Source: Chelativorans xinjiangensis
Lineage (GTDB): Bacteria; Pseudomonadota; Alphaproteobacteria; Rhizobiales; Rhizobiaceae
Direction: 5' to 3'
Assembly: GCF_009812055.1 (NCBI RefSeq)
Contig: NZ_WQNH01000005.1
Coordinates: 47,501 to 111,500 of the forward strand
DNA: 64,000 nt
This document shows, piece after piece, positions 42,301-51,819 of the stretch. Positions within the stretch are counted from its first letter, which is position 1. Each line of letters opens with the position of its first letter. The notes beneath the pieces were generated by a model. That model saw only the letters and a program-made list of their open reading frames with translations, ran no database searches and had not been told where the DNA came from. The translations under genes and the position numbers were made by a program.

Positions 42301-43638
42301 GGGAAAGCCCGCGATCGGGCCGAGCACCTGCACGCCGCCGTCGCTGCCGACGCGCGCCAACCGTGGCGGTGTCGTGTTCAGCTCGAGCCCGTAGATGTAG
42401 TTGTCCACAGGGTTCATGGCGATGCCGTTGTACTGGTTCGACGAGGCCGGCCCCACCGGATTGACGATGAAGGGGTTCGACGAGGAGTCGAACACGAACA
42501 GCTGCGTCGGAATGTTCTGCGCCAGGTACATGGTCGGCGTACAGGAGCCGAAGGACGGCGAATCATCGTTGGTGATCGTGCAGACGGCGCTTTCGCCGTT
42601 GGCCAGCGTCAGTGAATTGCCGTCCACCGCCGCTCCTCCATCGACCGAACAGCTGTATTCGGAAGAGGCATAGCCGAGGACATCGCTGGATTCGCTGAGC
42701 GTGTACGTGCCCGCCGGGACCGAAGCATCGGTGACCGCAGGATCACCCATCGCGCCTTCGATGGTCACCGGACCATCTGCGCTCAGGGTGAAGTCGCTCG
42801 CCGTGGCGGTACCGCCTTCGTCATTTATGACGGTCTTCTGCAGCGTCAGCGTCGGCTGACAGAGCGCGGTCGACTGGATCTGCGCCATGAACGCCGTCGC
42901 GCCGGGCCCGGACTTTATGTGGACGATGATGGTATTGAGGCCCGTCTGCCAAGCGCCATTCATGGAGCCGTCGGCCCCATTGGCGCCTGTGAATCCGGCA
43001 TAGAAATAGGGATCGGAGCCATAGTTCGAACTGATGTTCTGGGCTACCCCGTTCACCCAGATTTCGATGACGGAGTTATCGGAAAAGAAAGTCATCTGCA
43101 GGTCCAGCGTCGACGGGTCGACGGCGGGATCGAGGTTGAACTCGTAGCGATAGAAGGCGTCGTAGTTATCGTTAGTGGGGTTTATGGCAGTCGAGTTATG
43201 GGAGACCCAGTTGGCGTTGCCAAAGGGCGAGGTCGTGTAGACGGCAGGCGGATCGTCCACGACAACGGCGTCGGCATACGTCAGACCTCCTGGCGGCGGG
43301 CCTGTCACGTCCGTGGTCGTCAGGGCGACCTCCCAGTTGGCGTCCGTGCCTGTTGTGAGCATCCCCCCCGTCGAAGCATCGTATGCCGTGTTGAAAATCG
43401 CCCCGTCCGTCGTGCAGGCGACGGTGGGGGTCGCCTGGGCACGCGCCTCTTGCGTGGTGCCGAGAGAAAGCCAAAACGCTAGAATGAAAAGACCGGCGAG
43501 GGTATTCCGCATGAGATGGGGAGCATGTCGGAGTAGGGATCCGGACCACCGTGTTGCCACCCCATCGGAGCCTGCCAAGCGATGGCGATAGGCGGCAGCA
43601 CGGCGTGCTGCGGCGAAGAACAAGACCAGCTTGTGCAT
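39319..43638 (-). CDS. DUF11/SdrD B-like domain surface protein
   Basis: The start at ATG 43638 (MHKLVLFFAAARRAA) has GAGGGG upstream; the product is 1439 residues. A hydrophobic export core, FILAFWLSLGTTQEARAQA, occurs near residues 49-70, so the signal peptide has an unusually long N-region unless the ATG at 43512 (MRNTLAG) is used. Then come a lectin/PA14-like region (about 75-260), a prealbumin-like domain with LTLQKTVINDEGG, and a DUF6923-like propeller (about 365-570). About five DUF11 repeats follow (starts near 589, 716, 849, 986, 1118), then an SdrD B-like domain (GKVFDDVNRNGYQDGGEPGL, near 1250) and a basic tail. Probably a surface-exposed adhesive or matrix protein. Coupled by ATGA to the barrel gene. 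Confidence 0.85.
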   Translation of the reverse strand: MHKLVLFFAAARRAAAYRHRLAGSDGVATRWSGSLLRHAPHLMRNTLAGLFILAFWLSLGTTQEARAQATPTVACTTDGAIFNTAYDASTGGMLTTGTDANWEVALTTTDVTGPPPGGLTYADAVVVDDPPAVYTTSPFGNANWVSHNSTAINPTNDNYDAFYRYEFNLDPAVDPSTLDLQMTFFSDNSVIEIWVNGVAQNISSNYGSDPYFYAGFTGANGADGSMNGAWQTGLNTIIVHIKSGPGATAFMAQIQSTALCQPTLTLQKTVINDEGGTATASDFTLSADGPVTIEGAMGDPAVTDASVPAGTYTLSESSDVLGYASSEYSCSVDGGAAVDGNSLTLANGESAVCTITNDDSPSFGSCTPTMYLAQNIPTQLFVFDSSSNPFIVNPVGPASSNQYNGIAMNPVDNYIYGLELNTTPPRLARVGSDGGVQVLGPIAGFPNGSVTGEFGPDGTFYSATAGRLYTVDVTTRTATSVPLSGAATHGPDLAWHNGLLYSVTGTGLLVTIDPTTGFVDTIGNTGVTQNVFGGMFGASNGVFGSNNVGGFYRFDVATGQGTLISDLQGSGQNDGAKCATTALSFPADVEIAKDDGSENYTAGEDVVYTIVVSNNGPFGVAGTRVSDPLPDGITDATWTCGSPVNGAVCSEASGTGAIADVPVNLPADSSVTFTLTMTVPLDFEGDLVNTATVTNPPDVPDPDPGNDTSTDTNTVPLVTKSKQLVDESGALDGAAEPGETLTYEITLTNATDTARANYGLIDDYDDNLTVVDADGGNDDGDLITWTGLTVPAHDGTNPGELALTVHLQVDDPISDGVTSVSNVVYEPGEIVDCRVTPDQCVEVPAAGRIARLKELVDEDGETDGVAEPGETLTYQITLSNYGGARDSYAIQDLLDDSTVFASADNGGAHTGGNPGGGVVDWTGLSVPAHDGSAPGMLVLTVAATVVDPLPEGTTEIANIIKEPGDPDPECPSDDCAVVPSQVTGLELIKTGAYEDTDENGFANPGDTIRYRFTVTNTGNVPLADVVPEDAGPTFDGQAGGGDLSAFDPPSATLEPDEEMVFEATYVLTQADIDNGAGVEDGVENEATAIGYANGDEVTGTPVESEGSGTLLDLPFAESDISVAKIANLRQIRRGEQAPFTIRVSNHAGSRTDGITVTDTIPSGFRYVEGSATLNGETVEPAVSGRAVRFENLSLEGNGEIEIRLRMLALSSAGPGEHVNRARVTDATGTALAPEARAVVEILAEPVFDCGDIVGKVFDDVNRNGYQDGGEPGLPGVRVATVRGWLITTDAYGRFHVACADLPDQRIGTNFIMKLDPRTLPTGYRLTTENPRVVRLTAGKLTKLNFGAAIGRVVRLDLSEGAFVPGRAELSERWTAGVDELIAVLAAEQSVLRLSYIDAGTEAELARERVRHMKALIAERWRRRQRAYPLNIETRVEAGQ

Positions 43639-43639
43639 G

Positions 43640-43870
43640 GACGACCCCTCGTATGCGAACAGTCCAGGTGCAGGCCGGTTCTCCTTCGCGCAGTTAAATT
43701 CAGCGCTACCCAAGCATTGCGGTGGATTCCCCTCAGAACCCAACGCACAGCATCAATGCTTTGGCAGAATCTGCCCGACCCGGACAATTCTGATACTGTC
43801 AGGAGGACATAGTTTTTTAAGCCGGTATTTCAGGGAATTCGGATTTTTTCATAAAACGCAGAAAATAGTT
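43640..43870 (-). promoter_or_regulatory. Upstream region of the DUF11 gene (copy A of a duplicated leader)
   Basis: On the minus strand, ordered blocks GAAAAAATC, GAATTCCCTGAAATAC, AACTATGTC, GCATTGATG, AATGCTTGGG and CGAGGGG precede the ATG. The same blocks in the same order recur at 45252-45450 upstream of a truncated frame and of araC. The area is AT-rich beyond 43800. AraC-type control is a plausible inference. Confidence 0.6.
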
Positions 43871-43994
43871 ATACATACATATGCAATGTTGCAGATTTGA
43901 CACAAATCTCTCGCGGAACTCGTTATTTCTCTCGTAGAAATAGTAAACGAGTGCAATATTCTGCTGAGAAAGATTCTTATAAAGCTTGAAAAAA

Positions 43995-44945
43995 CTACCG
44001 TTGCTTTCGCATCTTTGCCGGGGTGATTCGCTTGTGGCTCCGCATGGCGGAGGTCAGGTGGCTCTGGCTGGAAAAGCCGCTCAGATAGGCCACCTCGGCG
44101 ATGGTCATCTCCGTTTCGAGGAGCAGCTTCTCGGCAAAGGCCAGGCGCCGGTTGACCAGGTACTGGTGCGGCGGCTGGCCGAAGGTTTTGGAGAAAGCGT
44201 GGATGAAATGGCCGGGCGACAATTCGCACACGGCGGCAAGCTCGATGACCGATAGCTTGCGGGTGAAGTGCTCGTCCAGATATTCATGCACCCTTCGGGC
44301 AGCGTAGTCGGACAGCCCGCCCTTCGGCGGCACCTGTCGCATATTGACGCTGGAATAGCTGCGAAGAACGTGAATGCCGAAGAGGAGGATGAGGGATTCG
44401 ACGTAGGCCTCGTTCGGCGGCTCGCCCCGCGCCAGCTCCGCTTTCAACAGCTCCGCCATATGCAGGGCCTGTGGGTCCACCTTTCCCTTCGACGGCCGAA
44501 GCTCGGCGCTTCCCATATCCAGCGCCTTTATCGCGAGCTCGTGCAGGCTTTCCGGCTTCCAGGCGACGAGCAGTTCCTCCCTGGCCGCCGACCAGCCCAT
44601 TTCGACCTCCACGTCGGCGGGGATGACTATCAGCGTACCGGTGTACGCGTCGTATCTGTGCTGTTCGCCGCCCCCGAACCTCGTCGTTGTCCCGGGCGAG
44701 CACGCCAGCACCACCGTGGCCACGTGATTCCTGGTGAGGAGCGTTTGCGAGCCCGGTGGACGGACGGCGTGGGCGACCGCGCCCTTGGCGGTAACCAGCC
44801 GCGGACCGGCGTTTTCTGGAATGATGTCCAGTATCCGGCGTCCTCCCATGGGTTGATCCGTTGCTGGGCGGCGAGGAGATGGACCGTCAAGCTCGTCAAG
44901 CATCGGCGGTCGGCAGAAGTGTTGCGCCGAGGACATCTGCTGCAT
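43995..44945 (-). CDS. AraC family transcriptional regulator
   Basis: The 316-residue protein has a sensor-like N-terminal half (about residues 45-200) and a C-terminal pair of helix-turn-helix motifs. The first is LSVIELAAVCELSPGHFIHA with FSKTFGQPPHQYL; the second is MTIAEVAYLSGFSSQSHLTS with AMRSHKRITPAKMR. It binds DNA in the cytoplasm and probably responds to a small molecule. It lies directly upstream of the DUF11/barrel operon in the same direction. A diverged copy of the DUF11 gene's promoter region lies upstream of it, so shared control, possibly autoregulation, is likely but unproven. Confidence 0.92.
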   Translation of the reverse strand: MQQMSSAQHFCRPPMLDELDGPSPRRPATDQPMGGRRILDIIPENAGPRLVTAKGAVAHAVRPPGSQTLLTRNHVATVVLACSPGTTTRFGGGEQHRYDAYTGTLIVIPADVEVEMGWSAAREELLVAWKPESLHELAIKALDMGSAELRPSKGKVDPQALHMAELLKAELARGEPPNEAYVESLILLFGIHVLRSYSSVNMRQVPPKGGLSDYAARRVHEYLDEHFTRKLSVIELAAVCELSPGHFIHAFSKTFGQPPHQYLVNRRLAFAEKLLLETEMTIAEVAYLSGFSSQSHLTSAMRSHKRITPAKMRKQR

Positions 44946-45080
44946 GGGCCATTCGTCCGGTATCGAAGATGCCTGTATTCATGCTTTGGAGCCCCCCTGT
45001 TTCAGAAGAGCGCGCAAACGCTCAAACTGGCCGCATTTCCAGATATCGACGCTGCGGCCGACACGCTTACCGCTGAGAGA

Positions 45081-45251
45081 TTAGGCAGGTTTCCAAGGGA
45101 GGCACCGCGGGTTCGGGCTTTTGGCCGGCCTGCTTTTCCCTGCTGCTCGCCGACCCGGTACGATCGCGCAGGCAGTGGCAAGCCTCGCAGCGCCGGCAGA
45201 ACAGCCCATGGCACGTGGCGCTGCGCTGTAGGACGAAGTCGGTTCAAGCAT
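45081..45251 (-). pseudogene. Truncated paralogue of the DUF11 gene's 5' end
   Basis: A 56-codon frame (MLEPTSSYSAAPRAM...) starts at ATG 45251. DNA around it (GGCACGTGGCGCTGCGCTGT, then TTCAAGCATGGA and CCCCTCGAATGTG) aligns with the start of the DUF11 gene at 43580-43660. No DUF11 or export sequence follows before the stop at 45081. It looks like the remnant of a duplicated gene start that now serves mainly as leader for araC. A functional small peptide cannot be excluded. Confidence 0.45.
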
Positions 45252-45450
45252 GGATGGCCCCTCGAATGTGCAGTCACCCGGTGACGGGGTGTCCCTCGAT
45301 TTGCGCCGCTCAAGCATTTCACCGGTCTTCCGCACGGAGCCGGCACACGCGCATCAATGCTTCAGCATAAACCCCTAAAGCACCGGATAATCCAGTACGT
45401 ATAGGGAGACATAGTTCACACGGACAGTATTTCAGGAAATTCTGATTTTT
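45252..45450 (-). promoter_or_regulatory. Diverged duplicate (copy B) of the DUF11 promoter/leader, upstream of araC
   Basis: This contains GAAAAAATCAGAATTTCCTG, GAAATACTG, AACTATGTCTCCC, GCATTGATG, AATGCTTGAG and CGAGGGGCCATCCATG in the same order and similar spacing as copy A (43640-43870). The stretch 45451-45850 beyond it is AT-rich for this genome, with no gene that I can support. Confidence 0.6.
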
Positions 45451-45856
45451 TCAAAAATCAATGAAAACCATCCACTGTACAAACTTTCTGCAGCATATCT
45501 CCCAAAATCTACTCCGCGCCGACCCCTGATGGCAGAACTATGCGCAAACGAGGATGAAATCCTGTCGGAGAATTATTTTAAAAGTCGAGAGATATTGGTC
45601 ATCACCCGTATCCTTACCGAGCGTGATTCACGAGCACGGATGTCCGACGCCGATTATTACCTTTGTGCAGGTTGGGCTATTTCTGTCACTGCCGCAATAA
45701 TGGTATTCTGATATAGTTTACCGCGGCTTATAGAGGACAATCCCCGCAACCTCGCGCTGTCGCCGGGGCGGGAGGTGCTCGCGGTCGATGTTGCGCGGTC
45801 ATGCCGATTCTTGGTCATGTGATTCTGGCCGGTGCACTTGAAAAGAAGCTCTGCCT

Positions 45857-47607
<1,751 letters not shown>

Positions 47608-47628
47608 GCGACCTGGTTCTTGCAATCA

Positions 47629-47664
47629 AAAGCGGCGGCGCTGGGTCAGCGCCGCCGCTTTTTC
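47629..47664 (+). terminator. Rho-independent terminator after ilvC
   Basis: AAGCGGCGGCGCT pairs with AGCGCCGCCGCTT around GGGTC and is followed by TTTTTCG. It begins about 22 bp after the ilvC stop codon. Confidence 0.9.
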
Positions 47665-47680
47665 GTGGGTATACCGCCCA

Positions 47681-47711
47681 TCAGTACATATAGGCCGTCA
47701 GTACATATAGG
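47681..47711. repeat. Tandem repeat of TCAGTACATATAGG at the end of the BA14K gene
   Basis: The 14-mer occurs at 47681-47694 and 47698-47711 with a 17-bp period. The second copy contains the BA14K stop codon (47698-47700, minus strand). It is a small duplication with no effect on the protein. Confidence 0.85.
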
Positions 47712-48183
47712 GCGAGACGCATGCCCTGCGCGGGCCGTTATACGGCTGGAAGGAATTGTCCCACTCCCGGTATGAGCGGTAGCGGCTGTAGCACCACTGC
47801 ACGTGGGCCGAGGTGGATCTGTAGGCCGTGCGCGGCCGCACGTAGCGCGGTCGCACGTAGCGCGGGGCATAGACCGGCGGACGCGTATAGTAGGGCGGCG
47901 GCCCGTAGCGGAAGCCGCCGGTGCCGAACTCGAAGTAGATGCCGCTGCGCGGCCTGCGGTGGCGCCAATGGCGGCTGCTGCGGTAACTGCGGCGCCAATC
48001 GCGATGGTGCCGGCGGTCGTGGACCTTGAACAACCCGCCGTTGTCCGTTGCCTCGACGGCCTTCACCGTATTCGCGGTCGCTCCACCCACCGAAAAGGCC
48101 GAGGCGCCGGCCGACGGCATCGCAACGGCAAGGCCGAGCGCGACCAGGCCGGAAAAAACAAGGCTGGGGAGAATGTGTCTCAT
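47698..48183 (-). CDS. BA14K family protein
   Basis: The 161-residue precursor has a signal peptide ([20 protein letters not shown], cleavage near AGASA). The middle is rich in Arg, His and Tyr ([20 protein letters not shown]), followed by a Pro/Tyr-rich stretch ([18 protein letters not shown]). The C-terminal signature [20 protein letters not shown], continuing [13 protein letters not shown], with its two Cys defines BA14K proteins, first known as a Brucella antigen. The family is typical of Hyphomicrobiales; its function is unclear (lectin-like binding has been reported for relatives). The last 14 bp of the gene, including the stop, are repeated 17 bp downstream. Confidence 0.9.
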   Translation of the reverse strand: MRHILPSLVFSGLVALGLAVAMPSAGASAFSVGGATANTVKAVEATDNGGLFKVHDRRHHRDWRRSYRSSRHWRHRRPRSGIYFEFGTGGFRYGPPPYYTRPPVYAPRYVRPRYVRPRTAYRSTSAHVQWCYSRYRSYREWDNSFQPYNGPRRACVSPYMY

Positions 48184-48333
48184 GAGGTACTCCGATCTTC
48201 CTGATACTGCCCACGCCCCCTGGTCATTTTTGGTGAAAGCATTATCCCATCATCACCATGAACGCTGGATGAACGCAAAAGTTGCGTTTTTTGACCCTTG
48301 TCTTTCCACGTCCAGCGGGCAAAAGTGCTGCTC

Positions 48334-49446
48334 ATGTCGGTCCGGATCGCCACGTTCAACGTCGAGAACCTTATGAACCGGTTCGACTTTTCCGGTTTCC
48401 GAAATGAATTGAATCAGGACCGGGCGCTGGCGCTCTTCAAGATCAAGGACGAGGCGGAATATCGCGCGCTGGAGCGGGCGCGTACCATCGCCCATACGGA
48501 CGATACGCGCCAGCTTACCGCGCTCGCCATCGCCGCTGCGCACGCCGACATATTGTGCCTGCAGGAAGTCGATAACCTGGATGCCCTGAAGGCCTTCGAA
48601 TACGGCTATCTGTTCAAGATGATCGGCAGGGGCTACCAGGACAAGCACTCCTCCACCGGTAACGACACGCGCGGCATCGACCTGGCGGTGATGATGCGCC
48701 GCGAGACTGCGCATGGCGAACCCATCGAATTCGAGCGCACGACCAGCCACGCCCATCTCACTTACCAGGATTTCGGCCTTTTCACGCCTGATCTGGAAGC
48801 GCTCGGCCTCGCCCCGCATGAGCGCATCTTCCGCCGCGATTGCCTGGAGGTGGATGTGCGCGTCGGCGGGAAGCCTCTGACGCTCTACATCGTGCATTTC
48901 AAGGCCATGACCCCGCCGCGCAACGGCAAGGACGGCCGCGAGGCCTCCATGCCCGTCCGTATCGCCGAGGCGGCCGCCGTGCGCCGCATCATCGAGGAGC
49001 GCTTCGGTGCCGGAAAGACGGACGAAAAGCGCTGGGTGATCTGCGGCGATCTCAATGACTACCGCGAGCGCGTCATTGTCGGCGGCGACGTCCTCAATGG
49101 CTATACTTTCGAGCCGGCGCGGGAAGTGCAGTCCAGCATCAATGTGCTGACGGAGGGCGGCTTCTGCGAAAACGCCGTAGAGCGGCGGCCGGAGATGGAC
49201 CGTTGGACCCTTTACCACACGCGCGGACCGGAGGAGCGGCATCTGTGCCAGCTCGATTATCTCATGCTTTCGCCGGCATTGGCGCGGGCGAATGCGGGCG
49301 CCGTGCCCGACATCGTGCGCGCCGGCCAGCCCTGGCGTACCATCTTTCCCCCGGGCCAGGAGGTGGAGCGTTTTCCGCGTACGGGTTGGGACCGGCCGAA
49401 GGCCTCCGACCATTGTCCGGTGGCGATGACGCTTGATCTTGTCTGA
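48334..49446 (+). CDS. Endonuclease/exonuclease/phosphatase family protein
   Basis: From ATG 48334 (MSVRIATFNVENLMNRFDFS) the product is 370 residues. It has the DNase I-like fold motifs: TFNVENL at the start, the metal-binding Glu in ADILCLQEVDNLDAL, catalytic-type VICGDLNDYRERV, and the final SDHCPVAMTLDL. It is probably a metal-dependent nuclease or phosphoesterase; no signal peptide is seen, so it is likely cytoplasmic. The specific substrate is not evident. Confidence 0.9.
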   Translation: MSVRIATFNVENLMNRFDFSGFRNELNQDRALALFKIKDEAEYRALERARTIAHTDDTRQLTALAIAAAHADILCLQEVDNLDALKAFEYGYLFKMIGRGYQDKHSSTGNDTRGIDLAVMMRRETAHGEPIEFERTTSHAHLTYQDFGLFTPDLEALGLAPHERIFRRDCLEVDVRVGGKPLTLYIVHFKAMTPPRNGKDGREASMPVRIAEAAAVRRIIEERFGAGKTDEKRWVICGDLNDYRERVIVGGDVLNGYTFEPAREVQSSINVLTEGGFCENAVERRPEMDRWTLYHTRGPEERHLCQLDYLMLSPALARANAGAVPDIVRAGQPWRTIFPPGQEVERFPRTGWDRPKASDHCPVAMTLDLV

Positions 49447-49537
49447 TGCCGGCCGAAAAAGCTTATAGTGGCGCTTCGTTTTCGCAGGTTTGATTTGCCC
49501 GGTGGGCAGGAAAGCGCATGGACAAAAGGTGGCTTCG

Positions 49538-50452
49538 ATGAGTGCCCGGCGATACCAGATCTATGATGTGTTCACGCAGCAGAGGCTTGCGGGAAACCCG
49601 TTGGCCATCGTGCTAGACGCGGAAGGGCTCGACGAGGCCCGGATGCAGAAGATCGCCGGCGAGTTCAACCTGTCGGAGACGGTCTTCGTCGGCCCGCCGG
49701 AAAACCCGGTCCACACGGCGCGCATACGCATCTTCACGCCCCGGCAGGAGCTTCCCTTCGCCGGCCATCCCACCGTCGGCACGGCCATCGCGCTGTCGGA
49801 GCAGGGCGATATCGGGCACGGCGAGCGCACCTCCATCGTCGTTCTCGAGGAGAATGTCGGGCCGGTGCGCTGTGCGGTTTCCAGCGGCAATGGGACGGCC
49901 TTCGCCGAGTTCGACCTGCCGCGGCTTCCCGAGCCTGTCGCCTTCGACACACCGTCCGAGGTGGTGGCGGCCGCATTGGGCCTCTCGCATCACGAGATCG
50001 GCTTCGAGAACCATATCATCAGTGCCTGGTCGGCCGGGGTGCCGTACGTCTGCGTGCCGGTCGCCAACCTCAAGGCGGCGGGCAGGGCGCGGCTTGACGC
50101 CGGCCTGTGGGAGGAGCTTGCGCCGAGCGAGGGCGCCGTTTCAGGCGACCCTTATGTCTATTGCCGCGAGACGGTGAACCACGATTGCGCTTTCCATGCC
50201 CGCATGTTCGCACCTGGCTCCGGCATTCCGGAAGACCCCGCGACCGGCTCGGCGGCCGCCGCCTTCGCCGGCGCGGTGGTCACCCATGACGGGCCGGTGG
50301 ATGGTACCCACCGCCATTGGATCGAGCAGGGCATCGAGATGGGCCGGCCCTCGCGCATCCGACTGGAGATCGAAGTGGCCGGCCGCGCGATCGAGGCGGC
50401 GCGTATCGGCGGCGCGGCGGTGAAAGTGGCGGAAGGCAGCCTTTTCCTTTGA
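49538..50452 (+). CDS. PhzF family isomerase/epimerase-like protein
   Basis: From ATG 49538 (MSARRYQIYDVFTQQRLAGN) the product is 304 residues, the usual family length. Motifs include YDVFTQQRLAGNPLAIVLDA, NLSETVFVGPPEN (with the catalytic Glu), FTPRQELPFAGHPTVGTAIA, and IPEDPATGSAAAAFAGAVV. The two-domain hotdog-like fold is known from phenazine biosynthesis PhzF and from many proteins of unknown role. No phenazine genes are present, so this is probably a housekeeping isomerase of unknown substrate. Confidence 0.92.
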   Translation: MSARRYQIYDVFTQQRLAGNPLAIVLDAEGLDEARMQKIAGEFNLSETVFVGPPENPVHTARIRIFTPRQELPFAGHPTVGTAIALSEQGDIGHGERTSIVVLEENVGPVRCAVSSGNGTAFAEFDLPRLPEPVAFDTPSEVVAAALGLSHHEIGFENHIISAWSAGVPYVCVPVANLKAAGRARLDAGLWEELAPSEGAVSGDPYVYCRETVNHDCAFHARMFAPGSGIPEDPATGSAAAAFAGAVVTHDGPVDGTHRHWIEQGIEMGRPSRIRLEIEVAGRAIEAARIGGAAVKVAEGSLFL

Positions 50453-50638
50453 AACCCCCGTCCCGGCGCCCCATATCGAGGCTGGCCTGCCGGGCTTGAG
50501 GTCTGTTCACGTACAGGCGTTCAACGGGCTTGCAAGCCCACGCCAAACACGCTAATGAGCCCGGCATTCGCAAGGTGGCTGCCGACGACTTTCCTCGGTC
50601 TGGACGGTTCGAGGGAGGGCGGGGCTGCCGGCGCGGTC

Positions 50639-50714
<76 letters not shown>

Positions 50715-50825
50715 ATCTTTCTCTTCGGGGCCAATTTTCCTTCTCTTTTCACATAGTCTCGGCCTTCGGGAACCGCTGACGCCGCGCGCCGTTTCCCCCA
50801 CAAGGTTCATGCGAAGGAGGTTGCC

Positions 50826-51062
50826 ATGGCGCGCTGCGAAGTTTGCGGAAACGAGTACGACAAGGCCTTCAAGGTCGAGATGAGCGGCGAGATGCATATC
50901 TTTGACAGTTTCGAGTGTGCCATCCACGCACTGGCGCCGCGGTGTTCCCATTGCGGCTGCCGTGTCGTCGGCCATGGCGTGGAGAAGGGCGATGTGATCT
51001 TCTGCTGCGCCCATTGCGCCGCTCAGGAAGGGGCGGAGGGATTGAAGGACAGGGCTTCCTAG
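50826..51062 (+). CDS. Small cysteine-rich metal-binding protein
   Basis: The product is 78 residues (MARCEVCGNEYDKAFKVEMS...), with AAGGAGG upstream. Cysteines are paired as CEVCG (residues 4-7), FECAI, CSHCGC, and FCCAHC, giving one or two zinc-ribbon-like sites. It resembles small alphaproteobacterial proteins sometimes annotated as metallothionein-like, but this name is uncertain. Metal binding is likely; the role is unknown. The stop TAG (51060-51062) is formed by the CTAG end of the palindromic element that follows. Confidence 0.8.
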   Translation: MARCEVCGNEYDKAFKVEMSGEMHIFDSFECAIHALAPRCSHCGCRVVGHGVEKGDVIFCCAHCAAQEGAEGLKDRAS

Positions 51063-51180
51063 TGGTCTGACCCAAACGGATGGTCCCCATCCGTTTGGAA
51101 AAGTCAGCCCACAAGCTATTGATCTGGTGGGGCGATTTGTCCTGACAGATGGGTGCCATCTGTCAGGATCGCACCACTAG
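51059..51180. repeat. 122-bp CTAG-ended palindromic element between convergent genes
   Basis: Terminal inverted repeats CTAGTGGT (51059-51066) and ACCACTAG (51173-51180) flank two internal hairpins, CCAAACGGATGG...CCATCCGTTTGG (51071-51097) and TCCTGACAGATGG...CCATCTGTCAGGA (51139-51168). Both neighbouring genes end at TAG codons inside its termini (51060-51062 on plus, 51179-51177 on minus). It is a miniature mobile-element-like repeat; no second copy was found in this window. Confidence 0.75.
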
Positions 51181-51521
51181 TCTTCCTCTCCGTCGGGCGT
51201 ATGGGTGAGCGGATCGTGCCGGGTAGGGCCCTTCAAGATGCCGCGCGGGCCCGCGCGGGGGAAGGTGCTGCTGTCGTCCTCGACCACACGGTATAGCCTG
51301 TCGTCGCGGAATGCGCTGGCGAAGCTGGTCGACACGCCGTCGCCTGGCTTGGCCGGGATGTCGAGGAAGTCGACTTCCGCCTCCGCGGCGATAATGCGTG
51401 CGTCGGCGGCCGAGCGCGCCCGCACGATCACTTCCCCCGCCGGTTTCGCCAGATCCCAGTTGGGGTCTGTTTCGGCCGCATCCGGTATCAGCCGGTAAAT
51501 CCTCAGTGCCTCGTCGGTCAT
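51177..51521 (-). CDS. Conserved hypothetical protein (about 114 residues)
   Basis: The start at ATG 51521 (MTDEALRIYRLIPDAAETDP) is preceded by GGAGG; longer upstream frames are low complexity and rejected. The protein has NWDLAKPAGEVIVRARSAAD, then AEVDFLDIPAKPGDGV and FRDDRLYRVVEDDSSTF, with a disordered charged end (HTPDGEED). No signal peptide or membrane helix is seen. It resembles uncharacterised rhizobial proteins, but no function can be given. Its stop codon lies in the CTAG-ended repeat. Confidence 0.7.
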   Translation of the reverse strand: MTDEALRIYRLIPDAAETDPNWDLAKPAGEVIVRARSAADARIIAAEAEVDFLDIPAKPGDGVSTSFASAFRDDRLYRVVEDDSSTFPRAGPRGILKGPTRHDPLTHTPDGEED

Positions 51522-51733
51522 CCGTGTGCCTCCGGTGCCGCCCGTTGCTCGAACACGCAGGGAGGCAGGGTGGTTCCCACGCTTGGGCTCCCCGCCGTTT
51601 CCGCCTGTCGACGGTGCCACGAATTTTTTTTTATCTTTTTTTGCTTTTTGCGGGAACCTTTGCCTGCTTTGCGCGTTTGGGGGTCGACGGCACGCACTCC
51701 CCCCGCCCCCCAACCCCACAATTGCGTGCCGGG

Positions 51734-51760
51734 TGCCGGCGGATGCGCCGGCATTTTTTT
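51734..51760 (+). terminator. Orphan plus-strand terminator-like hairpin
   Basis: TGCCGGC (51734-51740) pairs with GCCGGCA (51747-51753) and is followed by seven T. No plus-strand gene ends just upstream, because both neighbours are on the minus strand. The rest of the gap (51522-51819) is low complexity, with T-rich runs near 51625-51655. Confidence 0.5.
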
Positions 51761-51819
51761 GCCCAACGCATTTTGCAGTCAGGTGGAATCACCTGACGTC
51801 CGCATAAGCGGCAGGGATT

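Noticed and set aside
45529-45711. 60-codon frame in the AT-rich gap before tetR
   Set aside because: No ribosome site, no recognisable family, and it ends in AT-rich intergenic DNA.
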